Source of the DNA: Fidelibacterota bacterium
Lineage (GTDB): Bacteria > Fidelibacterota > Marinisomatia > Marinisomatales > SCKK01
Direction of reading: 5' to 3'
Assembly: GCA_004124475.1 (NCBI GenBank)
Contig: SCKK01000010.1
Coordinates: 16,418 to 80,417 of the forward strand
DNA: 64,000 bases
Shown here: one piece after another, positions 9,496-19,543 of the stretch
Layout of the letters: every line of letters starts with the position of its first letter
How positions within the stretch are numbered: position 1 is the first letter of the stretch
Position numbers and translations under genes: made by a program
Notes under the pieces: model-generated
Seen by the model: the letters and a program-made list of their open reading frames with translations, nothing else
Databases searched by the model: none
What the model was told of the DNA's origin: nothing

Positions 9496-9867
9496 TTATT
9501 CCGGATCACCGGTGTCCGTCTCGGCGTCACGGATCTCAATAAAAACCATGTCCACCGGGTTGTAGCCTTTCTGTGCCACCACCTGTACGGGGTCGAACAG
9601 GCGCGTTTCGATGTACAATTTGCTATCAAATTCCCAGGTGGATTGAATCTGTACTAGACCTGTCTTCAGGGTGGTCGTATCGGATCCGATATACACGGCT
9701 GAGTCTTTCAGCTCCCGATATTCTTCCAATTGCGCTGTGGCGACAATAGTCCAGCGATCACTGAGGTCCTGGGGATCTTTCTCACGGTGTTTGTAGATCG
9801 TTTGTCCCCCGGATTGCAGACCGGACAGGAGCGACGATATAATTAATAATGATTGGATGTATTTCAT
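9496..9867 (-). CDS. Small exported protein of the patatin cassette
   Basis: I chose the start at 9867 (MKYIQSLLIISSLLSGLQSG), one base after the stop of the gene upstream. This gives 123 residues with a clear signal peptide, whereas an earlier ATG would add a hydrophilic tail before it. The mature part has no motif I recognise and looks beta-rich (SRWTIVATAQLEEY-like alternation, IQSTWEFDSKLYIETRLF). Its tight coupling to the genes on both sides suggests a joint function with the patatin, perhaps as an envelope partner or immunity factor. That is inference. Confidence 0.6.
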   Translation of the reverse strand: MKYIQSLLIISSLLSGLQSGGQTIYKHREKDPQDLSDRWTIVATAQLEEYRELKDSAVYIGSDTTTLKTGLVQIQSTWEFDSKLYIETRLFDPVQVVAQKGYNPVDMVFIEIRDAETDTGDPE

Positions 9868-9868
9868 A

Positions 9869-10264
9869 TCAGGTAGCTCCCATTTTTCTGCCCATGACAA
9901 AGCTGAAAATGTTCAGTACCGCTAGGATGAATCCGCCGAAAAATTCCACCGCGTCCCTGTTGCGTTTGAACCAGGATGGCGTTTCCCGCACGACCCATTG
10001 GGTGATGATACCGTGACTGGTGATGGGATACCATTCCATGCCTTCGGGCGGGATATCGGTGGGTTTGGCTATGTGTTCGGTGACGGGACCGGCTGAAGTT
10101 TGCCGTGCCACCCACAGCACATTTCCATCGTCGGTCTGCTGTAACTGCCATTCGTAACCGGCGGGAAGCAATTGGTCGGGGCGGGCGGGTATGCCGAAAC
10201 CCTCAGGCTGGCTTAAAAGTAAAGTCGGCAGGTAAAATAAAATTGGGTATAGATAACGTTTCAT
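9869..10264 (-). CDS. Small envelope protein with signal peptide and C-terminal membrane helix
   Basis: The protein has 131 residues: an N-terminal signal (MKRYLYPILFYLPTLLLSQ), a central domain containing two similar halves around WQLQQTDDGNVLWVARQ and WYPITSHGIITQWVVRE, and a hydrophobic C-terminal helix VEFFGGFILAVLNIFSFVMG. The two halves (P-x-G-x-E-W followed by strands ending in WVxR) look like an internal duplication. It is the first gene of the patatin run. I do not recognise the family. The layout would fit a periplasmic sensor or anchor held in the inner membrane, which is speculation. Confidence 0.6.
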   Translation of the reverse strand: MKRYLYPILFYLPTLLLSQPEGFGIPARPDQLLPAGYEWQLQQTDDGNVLWVARQTSAGPVTEHIAKPTDIPPEGMEWYPITSHGIITQWVVRETPSWFKRNRDAVEFFGGFILAVLNIFSFVMGRKMGAT

Positions 10265-10407
10265 AATACTCCCTGGTTTTAATTCACAAACAACGAATAA
10301 TAATTATTGCTATATGCTATTAATATTATAGATGTAAATGATATTAATGTCAACACCTAAAGTTGAGCCCCGAAGATTCGGAACTGCGTGGCGGGCATTT
10401 CTCCTCC

Positions 10408-10468
10408 TCCAAAGGAGTCCCTCCGGGACAATACCCCACTTATCCTCCAAAGGAGCTCCTACGGAGCA
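10408..10468. repeat. Two copies of a 23-bp dispersed motif (family B) before gatC
   Basis: Copies at 10408-10430 and 10446-10468 share the pattern tccaaagga followed by YYCCYNCGGRRCA, with a purine-rich left half and a partly complementary right half. A degenerate ccgaagattcgg core (10370-10381) precedes them. Related copies are at 11758-11780, 12009-12032, about 26775-26797, 29696-29718 and 35711-35733. The remaining 10265-10558 gap has no gene. Confidence 0.6.
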
Positions 10469-10558
10469 TTACTCCAATTTTCTTCCCTTTTCCTTGTTTG
10501 AGGAAGTACAAACTCATAAATTTGGTCTGGCACGATAATTGTATTTCGGCCTGAATTT

Positions 10559-10861
10559 ATGGGTAGTAAGAAAAAAATTACCAAAAAGGAAGTGTTGAAA
10601 ATCGCCTCGTTAGCGAAGTTATCTCTGAGCGAAGGTGAAATTGAAATGTACACAAATCAGATGAATGATATCCTGGCGTACATGGATCAATTAAATGAGC
10701 TTGATACTGATGATATTGAACCCCTTAGTCATGTTCTTGATCTGACCAATGTTACGAGAGCGGATGAGGAAAAACCGTCGTTAGATAGAGCAGATGTGTT
10801 GAAAAACGCACCTGAGACAGACGGAGAATATTTTATAGTCCCCAAAGTCATTAATAAATGA
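10559..10861 (+). CDS. gatC: Asp/Glu-tRNA amidotransferase subunit C
   Basis: GatC is the small subunit of the GatCAB complex, which converts Glu-tRNA(Gln) and Asp-tRNA(Asn) to their amide forms. The 100 residues show the family hallmarks: ITKKEVLKIASLAKLSLSE at the N-terminus, MNDILAYMDQLNELDTDDIEPLSHV in the centre and VLKNAPETDGEYFIVPKVI at the end. It starts a long run of housekeeping genes and overlaps kdsB by four bases (ATGA). gatA and gatB are not nearby, as is common in this group. Small size apart, the assignment is clear. Confidence 0.93.
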   Translation: MGSKKKITKKEVLKIASLAKLSLSEGEIEMYTNQMNDILAYMDQLNELDTDDIEPLSHVLDLTNVTRADEEKPSLDRADVLKNAPETDGEYFIVPKVINK

Positions 10862-11634
10862 TGATAGGAAAGAAATCTCATGGAAAGGTAGTCGGAGTCA
10901 TTCCTGCGAGGATGGATTCCAGTCGTTTTCCTGGAAAAGTGTTGGCGCCAATGGATGGGATTCCCATGGTTGCCAGAGTATATCATCAAGTCATTCAAGC
11001 TAAATTACTCGATACTGTGATTGTTGCAACGGATAGTTTGGAAGTCTATGAGAAGATGGTTGAACTGGACATCCCGGTTGTGATGACAGCTCCTACTCAT
11101 CATTCGGGAACCGATAGGATTGCCGAAATTGCCGAAACCGGAAATGGGAGCATCTATGTTAACATCCAGGGAGATGAACCGTTTATGGATCCAGGGGTGA
11201 TCGATGCGGTTATTACCCCTTTCCTTGAGGAAACTAACCTGAAAATGGGAACTGCGGCTACTTCAAATCTGACGGATGATGAAATCCATAATTCAGGAGT
11301 CGTTAAGGTTATCATAAATAAAGACGGATTTGCTGAAGATTTTTTCCGGTTACTGCCGGAGGAAGAGATTTTCACAGAGGTTTACAAACACATTGGGATT
11401 TACGCTTTTACAAAAGAGTTTCTGCTAAAATTTTCTAAAATGCCCGTGTCACCCAATGAGGGAAAACTGAATCTTGAACAAATGAGAGCCCTCGATAACG
11501 GGATTCCCTTGAAAGTGGTGGTTACTGATTATAACGGGTTTGGTATTGATACGAAAGATGATCTTCGGAAAGCTGTGAAAAAAGTAACTACTCAGGCTAA
11601 GGCGCAGGCAAAGGTTAAGAGATATGGGCTATAA
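10858..11634 (+). CDS. kdsB: 3-deoxy-manno-octulosonate cytidylyltransferase (CMP-KDO synthetase)
   Basis: KdsB activates KDO with CTP to give CMP-KDO for lipid A-core assembly in the cytoplasm. The 258-residue sequence opens with VGVIPARMDSSRFPGKVLAPM, the nucleotide-binding loop, and contains HHSGTDRIAEIAE and YVNIQGDEPFMDP, both diagnostic of the family. Length is normal (about 245-260). It is translationally coupled to gatC. The following broken gene starts inside its last codons. KdsA, KdsC and CTP synthase, which make the KDO and CTP it uses, are encoded just downstream. Confidence 0.95.
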   Translation: MMIGKKSHGKVVGVIPARMDSSRFPGKVLAPMDGIPMVARVYHQVIQAKLLDTVIVATDSLEVYEKMVELDIPVVMTAPTHHSGTDRIAEIAETGNGSIYVNIQGDEPFMDPGVIDAVITPFLEETNLKMGTAATSNLTDDEIHNSGVVKVIINKDGFAEDFFRLLPEEEIFTEVYKHIGIYAFTKEFLLKFSKMPVSPNEGKLNLEQMRALDNGIPLKVVVTDYNGFGIDTKDDLRKAVKKVTTQAKAQAKVKRYGL

Positions 11635-11757
11635 AGACTTCACGGAAATGCCCGTGTGGCAACAATCCTTCGAATTATTGGTAAGGATCTATAAGACCAT
11701 GAAGAATTATCCCTCTGATGAAAGGTTTGGATTAATATCAGATATGCGTAGGTCTGC

Positions 11758-11814
11758 TCCGAAGGAACTCCTGTGGAGCAAATTCCATAGCTCATCCCGA
11801 CACCAGTGTCGGGA
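11758..11814. repeat. Repeat pair (family B motif plus 20-bp palindrome) inside broken gene
   Basis: The 23-bp motif occupies 11758-11780 and the palindrome tcccgacac-ca-gtgtcggga occupies 11795-11814 (9-bp stem). The 14 bases between them still encode the conserved Ser-Ile-Ala-His of the host gene. The palindrome has a close copy at 60564-60583. Confidence 0.75.
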
Positions 11815-12008
11815 CTGAGGGATTTGGCCGCTTTGAGCCTAAGGATAAAACGCGCTTTTATAAGATTTCACGTGGCAGTACGTATGAGTTAATCAGTCAA
11901 CTGCTCGTCAGTGTTGCACTGTCATACATTAATGAGAAAACGAAGTGTATTTTGGTTAAATCTGCAAGAAATATCGCAGAGGGACTAAATGCTCTTATTC
12001 ATTCGTTG

Positions 12009-12060
12009 TCCCAAAGGGACTCCCGTGGAGGAATCTTAGCCTTATCCCGAAACTTCGGGA
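12009..12060. repeat. Second repeat pair at the end of the broken gene
   Basis: A family B-like motif (12009-12032) is followed after 12 bases by tcccgaaacttcggga (12045-12060, 7-bp stem). This pair lies where the last helix of the four-helix-bundle protein should end, about 50 bases before pyrG. Confidence 0.65.
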
Positions 12061-12111
12061 CTTAGCCTTTTTCTTGCAAATAGATTGAACAGTTAATGGA
12101 TAAATTAATAA

Positions 12112-13733
<1,622 letters not shown>

Positions 13734-13734
<1 letters not shown>

Positions 13735-14540
13735 TGATTACAGTTAGAAATATTGAATTTGGAGGGAAAACACTCCCGGTCATTGCAGGTCCATGTGTGA
13801 TTGAGTCGAGAGATCACACATTAAAAATGGCTGAAGCTCTGAAGAAAATTTTTACAAGGCTTGAAATCCCTTTCGTCTTTAAATCTTCGTTTGATAAGGC
13901 GAACCGGACTTCCATCGACTCCTTTAGAGGTCCGGGATTTGAGGATGGATTGAGGATATTACAGGAGGTTAAGGAAATGATTGAAGTGCCAGTGCTAACC
14001 GATATTCATTCTCCTGATCAGGCAGCTTCTGCAAGTGAGGTTGTGGATATTATTCAAGTACCGGCTTTTCTTTGTCGTCAGACAGATATCCTTGTAGCAG
14101 CAGGAGAGACAGGTGAGTGCGTCAATGTGAAAAAAGGGCAGTTTATCGCCCCATGGGACGTTGGAAACATCGTAAAAAAGATCGAATCTACCGGGAACCG
14201 TAGAATTCTATTGACTGAACGAGGCACAAGTTTTGGATACAACAACCTGATTTCGGATATGCGTTCCATTCCAACATTGCAGGAAACGGGATATCCGGTT
14301 GTTTTTGATGCGACGCACAGTGCTCAACGTCCTGGTGGATTAAGTAAGGGAACGGGTGGAGATCGGGAGATGATCCCTGTTCTCGCAAAAGCAGCCGTAG
14401 CCGCAGGGTGCGATGCAATCTTTATGGAAGTCCATGATGATGTGGTAAATGCTAAGAGTGATGCGGAAACCCAGTGGCCATTAGACGAAGTGGAATCGCT
14501 GGTACGGCTACTTAAAGATATTCACCAAATAGTGCAATAA
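13734..14540 (+). CDS. kdsA: 3-deoxy-8-phosphooctulonate synthase (KDO-8-P synthase)
   Basis: KdsA condenses arabinose 5-phosphate with phosphoenolpyruvate to give KDO-8-phosphate. The 268 residues contain the family motifs VIAGPCVIESRDHTLKMAE, FKSSFDKANRTSIDSFRGPG, VLTDIHSPDQA, KKGQFIAPWDV, LTERGTSFGYNNL and VFDATHSAQRPGG. The KANRTS and DATHS loops are specific to KdsA rather than to the related DAHP synthases. The Asn in KANR and the metal-ligand question (Cys11-type) suggest the C-rich PCVIE motif, which could support a metal-dependent form. It is one base overlapped by genes at both ends, so it is translated within the operon. Confidence 0.95.
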
Positions 14541-15088
14541 TGAGTACCAAACTTCAAGATGCGATTAAAAAGGTAAAAATAATCATTATCGATATGGATG
14601 GGGTAATGACCGACGGAACCATTTATAAAGGAAATGATGGGGTTGAAATGAAACGGTTCAGTGTGCTTGATGGGACAGGAGTTGCTTTAGCCAGAGAAGC
14701 CGGACTAAAACTGGCAATCATCTCCGGTCGTTTTTCCCCTGCCACAACTGCCCGGGTGAAGGAACTCGGCTTAGAAAATGACTGTTATCAGGGGGGACTC
14801 AATAAATTAATTGCCTATGAAACTCTGCAAAAAAAATATGGTTTTTTAGATGAGGAGGCTGTCTTCGTGGGTGATGATTTGATTGATATGGTAGTGATGG
14901 AAAAAGTGGGTCTTCCCATCGCAGTTTTAAACGCTTATCCTGAGGTAAAGCGAATTTCCAAATATGTGACGGAAACTTCCGGAGGGGAAGGCGCCTTTCG
15001 TGAAGTAGTTGAATTAATTCTCAAAGGACAAGACAGGTTTGAAAGAGTGGTAAAAAGTCTTCAGAAAAAGATTTTAAATAGTGACTGA
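14540..15088 (+). CDS. kdsC: 3-deoxy-manno-octulosonate-8-phosphatase
   Basis: KdsC removes phosphate from KDO-8-P, the step before KdsB. It is a compact HAD-superfamily enzyme (182 residues). IIDMDGVMTDGTIY carries the nucleophilic aspartates, LAIISGR is motif II, and VFVGDDLIDMVVME is motif III/IV. The FSVLDGTGVALAREAGLK segment is typical of the tetrameric KdsC group. It overlaps the kdsA stop by one base and is followed four bases later by lptC, so synthesis and export of LPS precursors are encoded together. Confidence 0.93.
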   Translation: MSTKLQDAIKKVKIIIIDMDGVMTDGTIYKGNDGVEMKRFSVLDGTGVALAREAGLKLAIISGRFSPATTARVKELGLENDCYQGGLNKLIAYETLQKKYGFLDEEAVFVGDDLIDMVVMEKVGLPIAVLNAYPEVKRISKYVTETSGGEGAFREVVELILKGQDRFERVVKSLQKKILNSD

Positions 15089-15091
15089 ACC

Positions 15092-15613
15092 ATGGGAAAA
15101 ATGTTTTTCTCCATAGTATTCATTATCTTGATCTCATGTACCTCTAATGAGGAAAATGTCACGGAGATTTCCAGATATGATCTTCCGGATCAGCAAAGTT
15201 GGAACTCTACGATTATTTTGACCCGGGAGGGGAGGAAAAGAGCTGTTATCAAGTCCGGTCATCTGGTGAAATACAACGATCGGAAAGAAATTATTCTTGA
15301 TGACAATGTAGATGCGGATTTCTTTTCGATGGAAGAAAAACATTTATCCAATTTGAAATCACGAAAAGCGCTGATCTATGAAGCGACTGATAATATGTTA
15401 GCCATAGGAAATGTGGTAGTAGTTTCCAACAGCGGAGTCACCCTGTATACCGATTCACTTCTGTGGGATAACGTTGCAGGGCAGGTGATAACGGAGGACA
15501 GTGTCATGTTAACAACGGAAGGCGGCGATACGTTGTACGGTACGGGCTTCAAGTCAAATGTGGATTTAACTCACTGGAAGATATATCATCCCTGGGGTGT
15601 TACCGGGAGGTAG
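15092..15613 (+). CDS. lptC: LptC-like LPS export lipoprotein
   Basis: The 173-residue protein begins MGKMFFSIVFIILISCTSNE, a lipoprotein signal with the modified cysteine at position 16. The rest is a run of short beta strands with ILDDNVDADFF and VVVSNSGVTLYTDSLLWD, matching the LptC/OstA-type beta-jellyroll. LptC links the LptBFG transporter to the periplasmic LptA bridge. Family similarity is low in general, but its place between kdsC and lptB is the classical one. No separate lptA lies between it and lptB. Confidence 0.75.
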   Translation: MGKMFFSIVFIILISCTSNEENVTEISRYDLPDQQSWNSTIILTREGRKRAVIKSGHLVKYNDRKEIILDDNVDADFFSMEEKHLSNLKSRKALIYEATDNMLAIGNVVVVSNSGVTLYTDSLLWDNVAGQVITEDSVMLTTEGGDTLYGTGFKSNVDLTHWKIYHPWGVTGR

Positions 15614-15616
15614 TGG

Positions 15617-16363
15617 ATGGCGGACAGTCAGATAAATGGACAAATCCTGAGGGTCGTGGACTTGGAAAAGGTTTACGGTAAACGGAAAGTGGTTGATAAT
15701 GTCTCTATTGAATTGAAAAAAGGAGAAATCGTAGGATTGCTGGGACCGAATGGAGCGGGTAAGACCACTACTTTTTACATGATCACGGGCATGATAAAAC
15801 CAACTGGAGGTAAAATATTTCTTGGAGATAAAAACATCACTAATCTCCCTATGTATAAGAGGGCTCGCAAAGGCATTGGGTATCTCGCCCAGGAACCGTC
15901 CATTTTCTTAAAGCTTACCGTAGAGGACAATTTAAAATTGGTTCTCGAAATGACAGAACTCTCGAAAAGTGAGCAAGTAGAAAGACTTGAAATGTTATTG
16001 GATGAACTTTCGATCATAGGAATCAGACACAACAAGGGGTATAATCTTTCCGGTGGGGAACGACGGCGAACTGAAATAAGCCGTGCCCTCGTAATGGAGC
16101 CCGATTTTATTCTCTTAGATGAACCGTTTGCAGGCATTGACCCTATTGCCGTGGAAGATATTCAAAACATCGTGATAGCGTTGAAGTCCAGGAACATTGG
16201 CGTCCTCATCACGGATCACAATGTGAGGGAAACGCTTGCAATTACTGACCGGGCTTATCTGTTATACGAGGGACGAATCATAAAATCCGGTAATTCAGAA
16301 TTCTTAGCTGAAGACAAAGAAACGAGAAGGTTGTATCTCGGAGAAAAGTTCAGGTTGAATTAG
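15617..16363 (+). CDS. lptB: LPS export ABC transporter ATP-binding protein
   Basis: LptB is the ATPase that drives LPS extraction from the inner membrane with LptF and LptG. The 248 residues contain Walker [18 protein letters not shown], the LptB-like [17 protein letters not shown]-loop, signature [15 protein letters not shown], and Walker [15 protein letters not shown] with the switch histidine in [10 protein letters not shown]. These match LptB more closely than other ABC ATPases. It starts three bases after lptC stops and is followed directly by rpoN, a neighbour pair conserved across many Gram-negatives. Confidence 0.93.
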   Translation: MADSQINGQILRVVDLEKVYGKRKVVDNVSIELKKGEIVGLLGPNGAGKTTTFYMITGMIKPTGGKIFLGDKNITNLPMYKRARKGIGYLAQEPSIFLKLTVEDNLKLVLEMTELSKSEQVERLEMLLDELSIIGIRHNKGYNLSGGERRRTEISRALVMEPDFILLDEPFAGIDPIAVEDIQNIVIALKSRNIGVLITDHNVRETLAITDRAYLLYEGRIIKSGNSEFLAEDKETRRLYLGEKFRLN

Positions 16364-17722
16364 ATGGTAGAACTACGCCAGACTCTCGAACTGCGACAAA
16401 AACTGACACCCCAACAGGTGTTGCAAACCATACTGCTGCAACTTAATGTTATCGATCTCCAAGACCGGGTCACCGAGGAATTAGAAGAAAATCCCATGTT
16501 GGAGATGAAAGAACCGGAATCCCAGGAACCTTCCGCCGAAGATGATTCAAAGCTTGTTTCGGATCTGGAGGAAATGTATAACAGTCCGGAAGATTTCAGG
16601 ATTCGTACCCGGTATGAAAAACCCAGTGAACGTCAGGACATCCCAATCCCGCAAAGGGTGGATCCCACTGAGAAATTGTTGAACCAGATTCGGTTACTGG
16701 ATCTGGATGATACCAAAGTGAAAATTGCTGAAGAAATCGCCTGGAATATTGACGAACGGGGGTATCTGGCAACTGATGTGGAGATAATTGCGGACAGGAT
16801 CGATGAGGATATTGAACGTGTGGAGAATATCCTGAAAATTGTCCAAAGGCTTGATCCTGTGGGTATCGGTGCCAGGGACCTTCAGGAATGTCTGAGGATT
16901 CAACTTGAGGAAAACGGTTCAAATCAATTGGCGCTTGAAATTATATCAGACTATTTTGACGATTTTGCAAACAAGCGTTTTGAGAAACTAAAAAGCGCTT
17001 TGAAGTGCAATGGAGAAGAATTGAATGAAGCGATGGAAGTGATATCCCATCTAAATCCCGTTCCGGGAGAAGGATCACCCACTACCGATGCGGAAATCAT
17101 CGTTCCTGATATTATTGTGGATGAGGTGGATGGGGAGTTGGTTATTTCTGTGAATGACACAAGTATACCCGAACTTCAACTGTCGCCTGTCTATATGAAT
17201 CTGCTAAGCTCCGGGAACAGCACCGAACCGGAAGTCAGGACTTTTTTAAGAAAAAAAGTCGATTCTGCCAAATGGTTTATCAACGCTGTCCAGCAGAGGC
17301 ATATTACCATGATCAATGTGATGAAGGCGATCATTCAACGGCAAAAGGAATTTTTTAGTGGGAATACCTCACTGCTGTCCCCCATGATTTTAAAGGATGT
17401 GGCAGAAATTGCAGGTGTGGATGTGTCCACTGTCAGCAGAGTAACGAGGAGAAAATATGCTCAAACTCCCTATGGCTTATTCAGACTGAAACATTTTTTT
17501 TCCGAAGGATTAATAACGGAATCGGGGGAAGAAGTGTCCAGGCGATTGGTGAAAGAAGAGTTGAAGAAAGTGGTTAAGTCGGAGGACAAACACCAACCAA
17601 TGGCAGATGATAAATTGGCAGAAATGATGAAAGAGCGGGGATATGCCATCGCTCGCAGAACAGTTGCAAAGTATCGGGAACAGATGAAAATTCCGGTAGC
17701 AAGATTAAGGAGAGAACTGTAA
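16364..17722 (+). CDS. rpoN: RNA polymerase sigma-54 factor
   Basis: RpoN directs transcription from -24/-12 promoters and requires AAA+ activators. The 452 residues have the glutamine- and leucine-rich activator-interacting region at the N-terminus (LRQKLTPQQVLQTILLQL), an acidic linker, the core-binding domain with LDPVGIGARDLQECL, the HTH region (DVAEIAGVDVSTVSRVTRRKY) and the RpoN box ARRTVAKYRE near the C-terminus. The gene begins on the base after the lptB stop. No sigma-54 activator gene is seen in the window. Confidence 0.96.
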   Translation: MVELRQTLELRQKLTPQQVLQTILLQLNVIDLQDRVTEELEENPMLEMKEPESQEPSAEDDSKLVSDLEEMYNSPEDFRIRTRYEKPSERQDIPIPQRVDPTEKLLNQIRLLDLDDTKVKIAEEIAWNIDERGYLATDVEIIADRIDEDIERVENILKIVQRLDPVGIGARDLQECLRIQLEENGSNQLALEIISDYFDDFANKRFEKLKSALKCNGEELNEAMEVISHLNPVPGEGSPTTDAEIIVPDIIVDEVDGELVISVNDTSIPELQLSPVYMNLLSSGNSTEPEVRTFLRKKVDSAKWFINAVQQRHITMINVMKAIIQRQKEFFSGNTSLLSPMILKDVAEIAGVDVSTVSRVTRRKYAQTPYGLFRLKHFFSEGLITESGEEVSRRLVKEELKKVVKSEDKHQPMADDKLAEMMKERGYAIARRTVAKYREQMKIPVARLRREL

Positions 17723-17744
17723 CAATAAAACAAGGAGAAAAATC

Positions 17745-18695
17745 ATGGCACGTAAAATTGTAATAGGCGACCAGGAAATCACCATTCCCGAAATAAACAT
17801 CGGGTGGGTTGCAGTGGTCGTCATCGTTTTGGGAATATTGGCTGCTTGGAGCGCAATTTATGTTGTCGATCCCGATGAAGAGGGTGTAGTCAGGCGGTTC
17901 GGGAAATGGGTAAGAACAGAAGAAAGTGGACTTCACTTTAAATGGCCTGCTCCCATAGAGAAGGTTGACCGGCCAAAGGTCACCCAGGTGAAAGAAATCA
18001 CCATTGGTCGGATATTGAAAGAGGCAAAAATGCTGACGGGAGATGAAAACATCATTTTAGTAGAAGTGAGTGTACAATACAAGATCAAGGATGCCGCTGC
18101 TTACCTGTTCAACATTCGGGATGTGACAGAGACGATTCGTGACGCCACTGAGTCTTCGTTACGGCAGGTGATTGGCAGTCATCCAATCGACGACCCATTG
18201 ACAGAGAAAAAAGCAGAAATCATGGAAGAAATTCGCGAACTCCTCCAAGCTATGTTAGATAATTACGAGTCCGGTGTGGATATCCGGCAGGTGCAACTGA
18301 AGGATGTGAATCCACCGAGGGAGGTGGATCATGCCTTCAAGGATGTCCAGAGCGCCAAGGAAGACAAGGAGAAGTTGATAAATCAGGCGCTCGGTTATCA
18401 GAGTGAAATCATTCCTCAAGCCCGGGGTGAAGCACAGAAGATGATTCGAGAAGCGGAAGGATATAGAGAAGAGCGAATCAAACGGTCTGAGGGTGATGCA
18501 AATAAATTCCTGGCGGTGTTAGCTGAATATAAAAAAGCCAAGCATGTCACGGAGAAACGTCTTTACCTTGAAACCATGGAGAGAATTCTGCCTGGCATCG
18601 ATAAATTTTTTATCGATGAAGATGCCGGGAGTCTTTTAAATATTTTGCCACTGGGTAAGATGGAAGGCGTAAAACAATTGGGAGGTAAAAAATGA
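17745..18695 (+). CDS. hflK: FtsH-associated SPFH protein HflK
   Basis: HflK forms, with HflC, a membrane complex that modulates the FtsH protease. The 316-residue protein has one N-terminal membrane helix (WVAVVVIVLGILAAWSAIYVV), the band-7/SPFH segment GVVRRFGKWVRTEESGLHFKWP, and a long helical region ending in QARGEAQKMIREAEGYREERIKRSEGDA. A strong ribosome binding site (aaggag) precedes the ATG. The stop overlaps the hflC start by four bases. The two genes are co-translated. Confidence 0.92.
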   Translation: MARKIVIGDQEITIPEINIGWVAVVVIVLGILAAWSAIYVVDPDEEGVVRRFGKWVRTEESGLHFKWPAPIEKVDRPKVTQVKEITIGRILKEAKMLTGDENIILVEVSVQYKIKDAAAYLFNIRDVTETIRDATESSLRQVIGSHPIDDPLTEKKAEIMEEIRELLQAMLDNYESGVDIRQVQLKDVNPPREVDHAFKDVQSAKEDKEKLINQALGYQSEIIPQARGEAQKMIREAEGYREERIKRSEGDANKFLAVLAEYKKAKHVTEKRLYLETMERILPGIDKFFIDEDAGSLLNILPLGKMEGVKQLGGKK

Positions 18696-19543
18696 AACGG
18701 ACAGCGTTATTAATCGTTCTTGTACTGGCAGTTATTGTATTGTACATGTCAGTGTATACTGTTGATGAGACAAAGCAGGCAATCATCATTGAATTCGGGA
18801 AACCCGTCGGTGTAACGATTAAATCTGCAGGTCTTCACTGGAAATTTCCATGGCGGAATGTCATTCAGTTTGAGAATCGAATTCTGGAATATGATGTGGA
18901 ACCCAGATCGATCATTTCTCTGGATAAAAAGAAGCTGGATGTAGACAACTACGCTCGATGGAGGATCTCCGATCCGCTTAAGTTTTACAAAGCGGTGAGG
19001 ACTATCAATGGCGCCATTGGGAGGATTGATCCCATTATCTATTCAGAGCTCAGAGTGGAATTAGGTAAACATGATTTGATTGAAATTGTGGATAAGCGAC
19101 GAGAGAAAATAATGGAGCTTGTGTCAGTTGTGACTGCGGAAAAACTTGAGGACTATGGGATTGAAATCATTGATGTGAGGATCAAACGGGCTGACCTTTC
19201 GAAAGAAACTGAGGCGGCAGTTTTTGACCGTATGCGTGCAGAACGGGAACGGATAGCCAAGCAATATCGGTCAGAAGGAGCGGAAGAGGCTGTAAAGATC
19301 ATGGCAGAGACCGATAAGGAAAGAACCATCATTTTAGCGGAGGCTTATAAAATATCACAAATACTCAGAGGAGAGGGGGATGCCAAGGCATTGGAAATCT
19401 ACGCTGGTGCATTTGAATCCGATCCAAAATTTTATGAGTTTGTGCGAACTTTAGAAGCCTATGAAATTGTGATTGATAACAAAACGACTCTGATTCTTTC
19501 TACAGACTCAGACTTCTTAAGCATTCTTAAAGGAAAGAAGTAA
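18692..19543 (+). CDS. hflC: FtsH-associated SPFH protein HflC
   Basis: HflC is the partner of HflK. It has 283 residues with an N-terminal membrane helix (LIVLVLAVIVLYMSVYTV), the SPFH segment QAIIIEFGKPVGVTIKSAGLHWKFP, and the HflC-typical YGIEIIDVRIKRADL and MRAERERIAKQYRSEGAEEA helices. The stop is one base overlapped with the hslV start. HflKC and HslVU in one run place two proteolysis systems under common control. Confidence 0.93.
   Translation: MKRTALLIVLVLAVIVLYMSVYTVDETKQAIIIEFGKPVGVTIKSAGLHWKFPWRNVIQFENRILEYDVEPRSIISLDKKKLDVDNYARWRISDPLKFYKAVRTINGAIGRIDPIIYSELRVELGKHDLIEIVDKRREKIMELVSVVTAEKLEDYGIEIIDVRIKRADLSKETEAAVFDRMRAERERIAKQYRSEGAEEAVKIMAETDKERTIILAEAYKISQILRGEGDAKALEIYAGAFESDPKFYEFVRTLEAYEIVIDNKTTLILSTDSDFLSILKGKK

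Larger units (their letters stand above)
11624..12065 (+). pseudogene. Four-helix-bundle (S23/IVS-type) protein gene broken by palindromic repeats
   Basis: The first 45 codons read MGYKDFTEMPVWQQSFELLV ... LISDMRRSA, the standard start of four-helix-bundle proteins. The family then continues with N-S-I-A-H, an NIAEG segment and GFGRFEP. Here the codons for RRSA are followed by a 23-bp repeat, then those for NSIAH, then a tcccgacac-N2-gtgtcggga palindrome, then GFGRFEPKDKTRFYKISRGS in another frame. Near the C-terminal end a second repeat and palindrome pair (12009-12060) replaces the expected tail. The frame is therefore destroyed and the gene cannot make a normal product. Proteins of this family have no settled cellular role. 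Confidence 0.8.
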
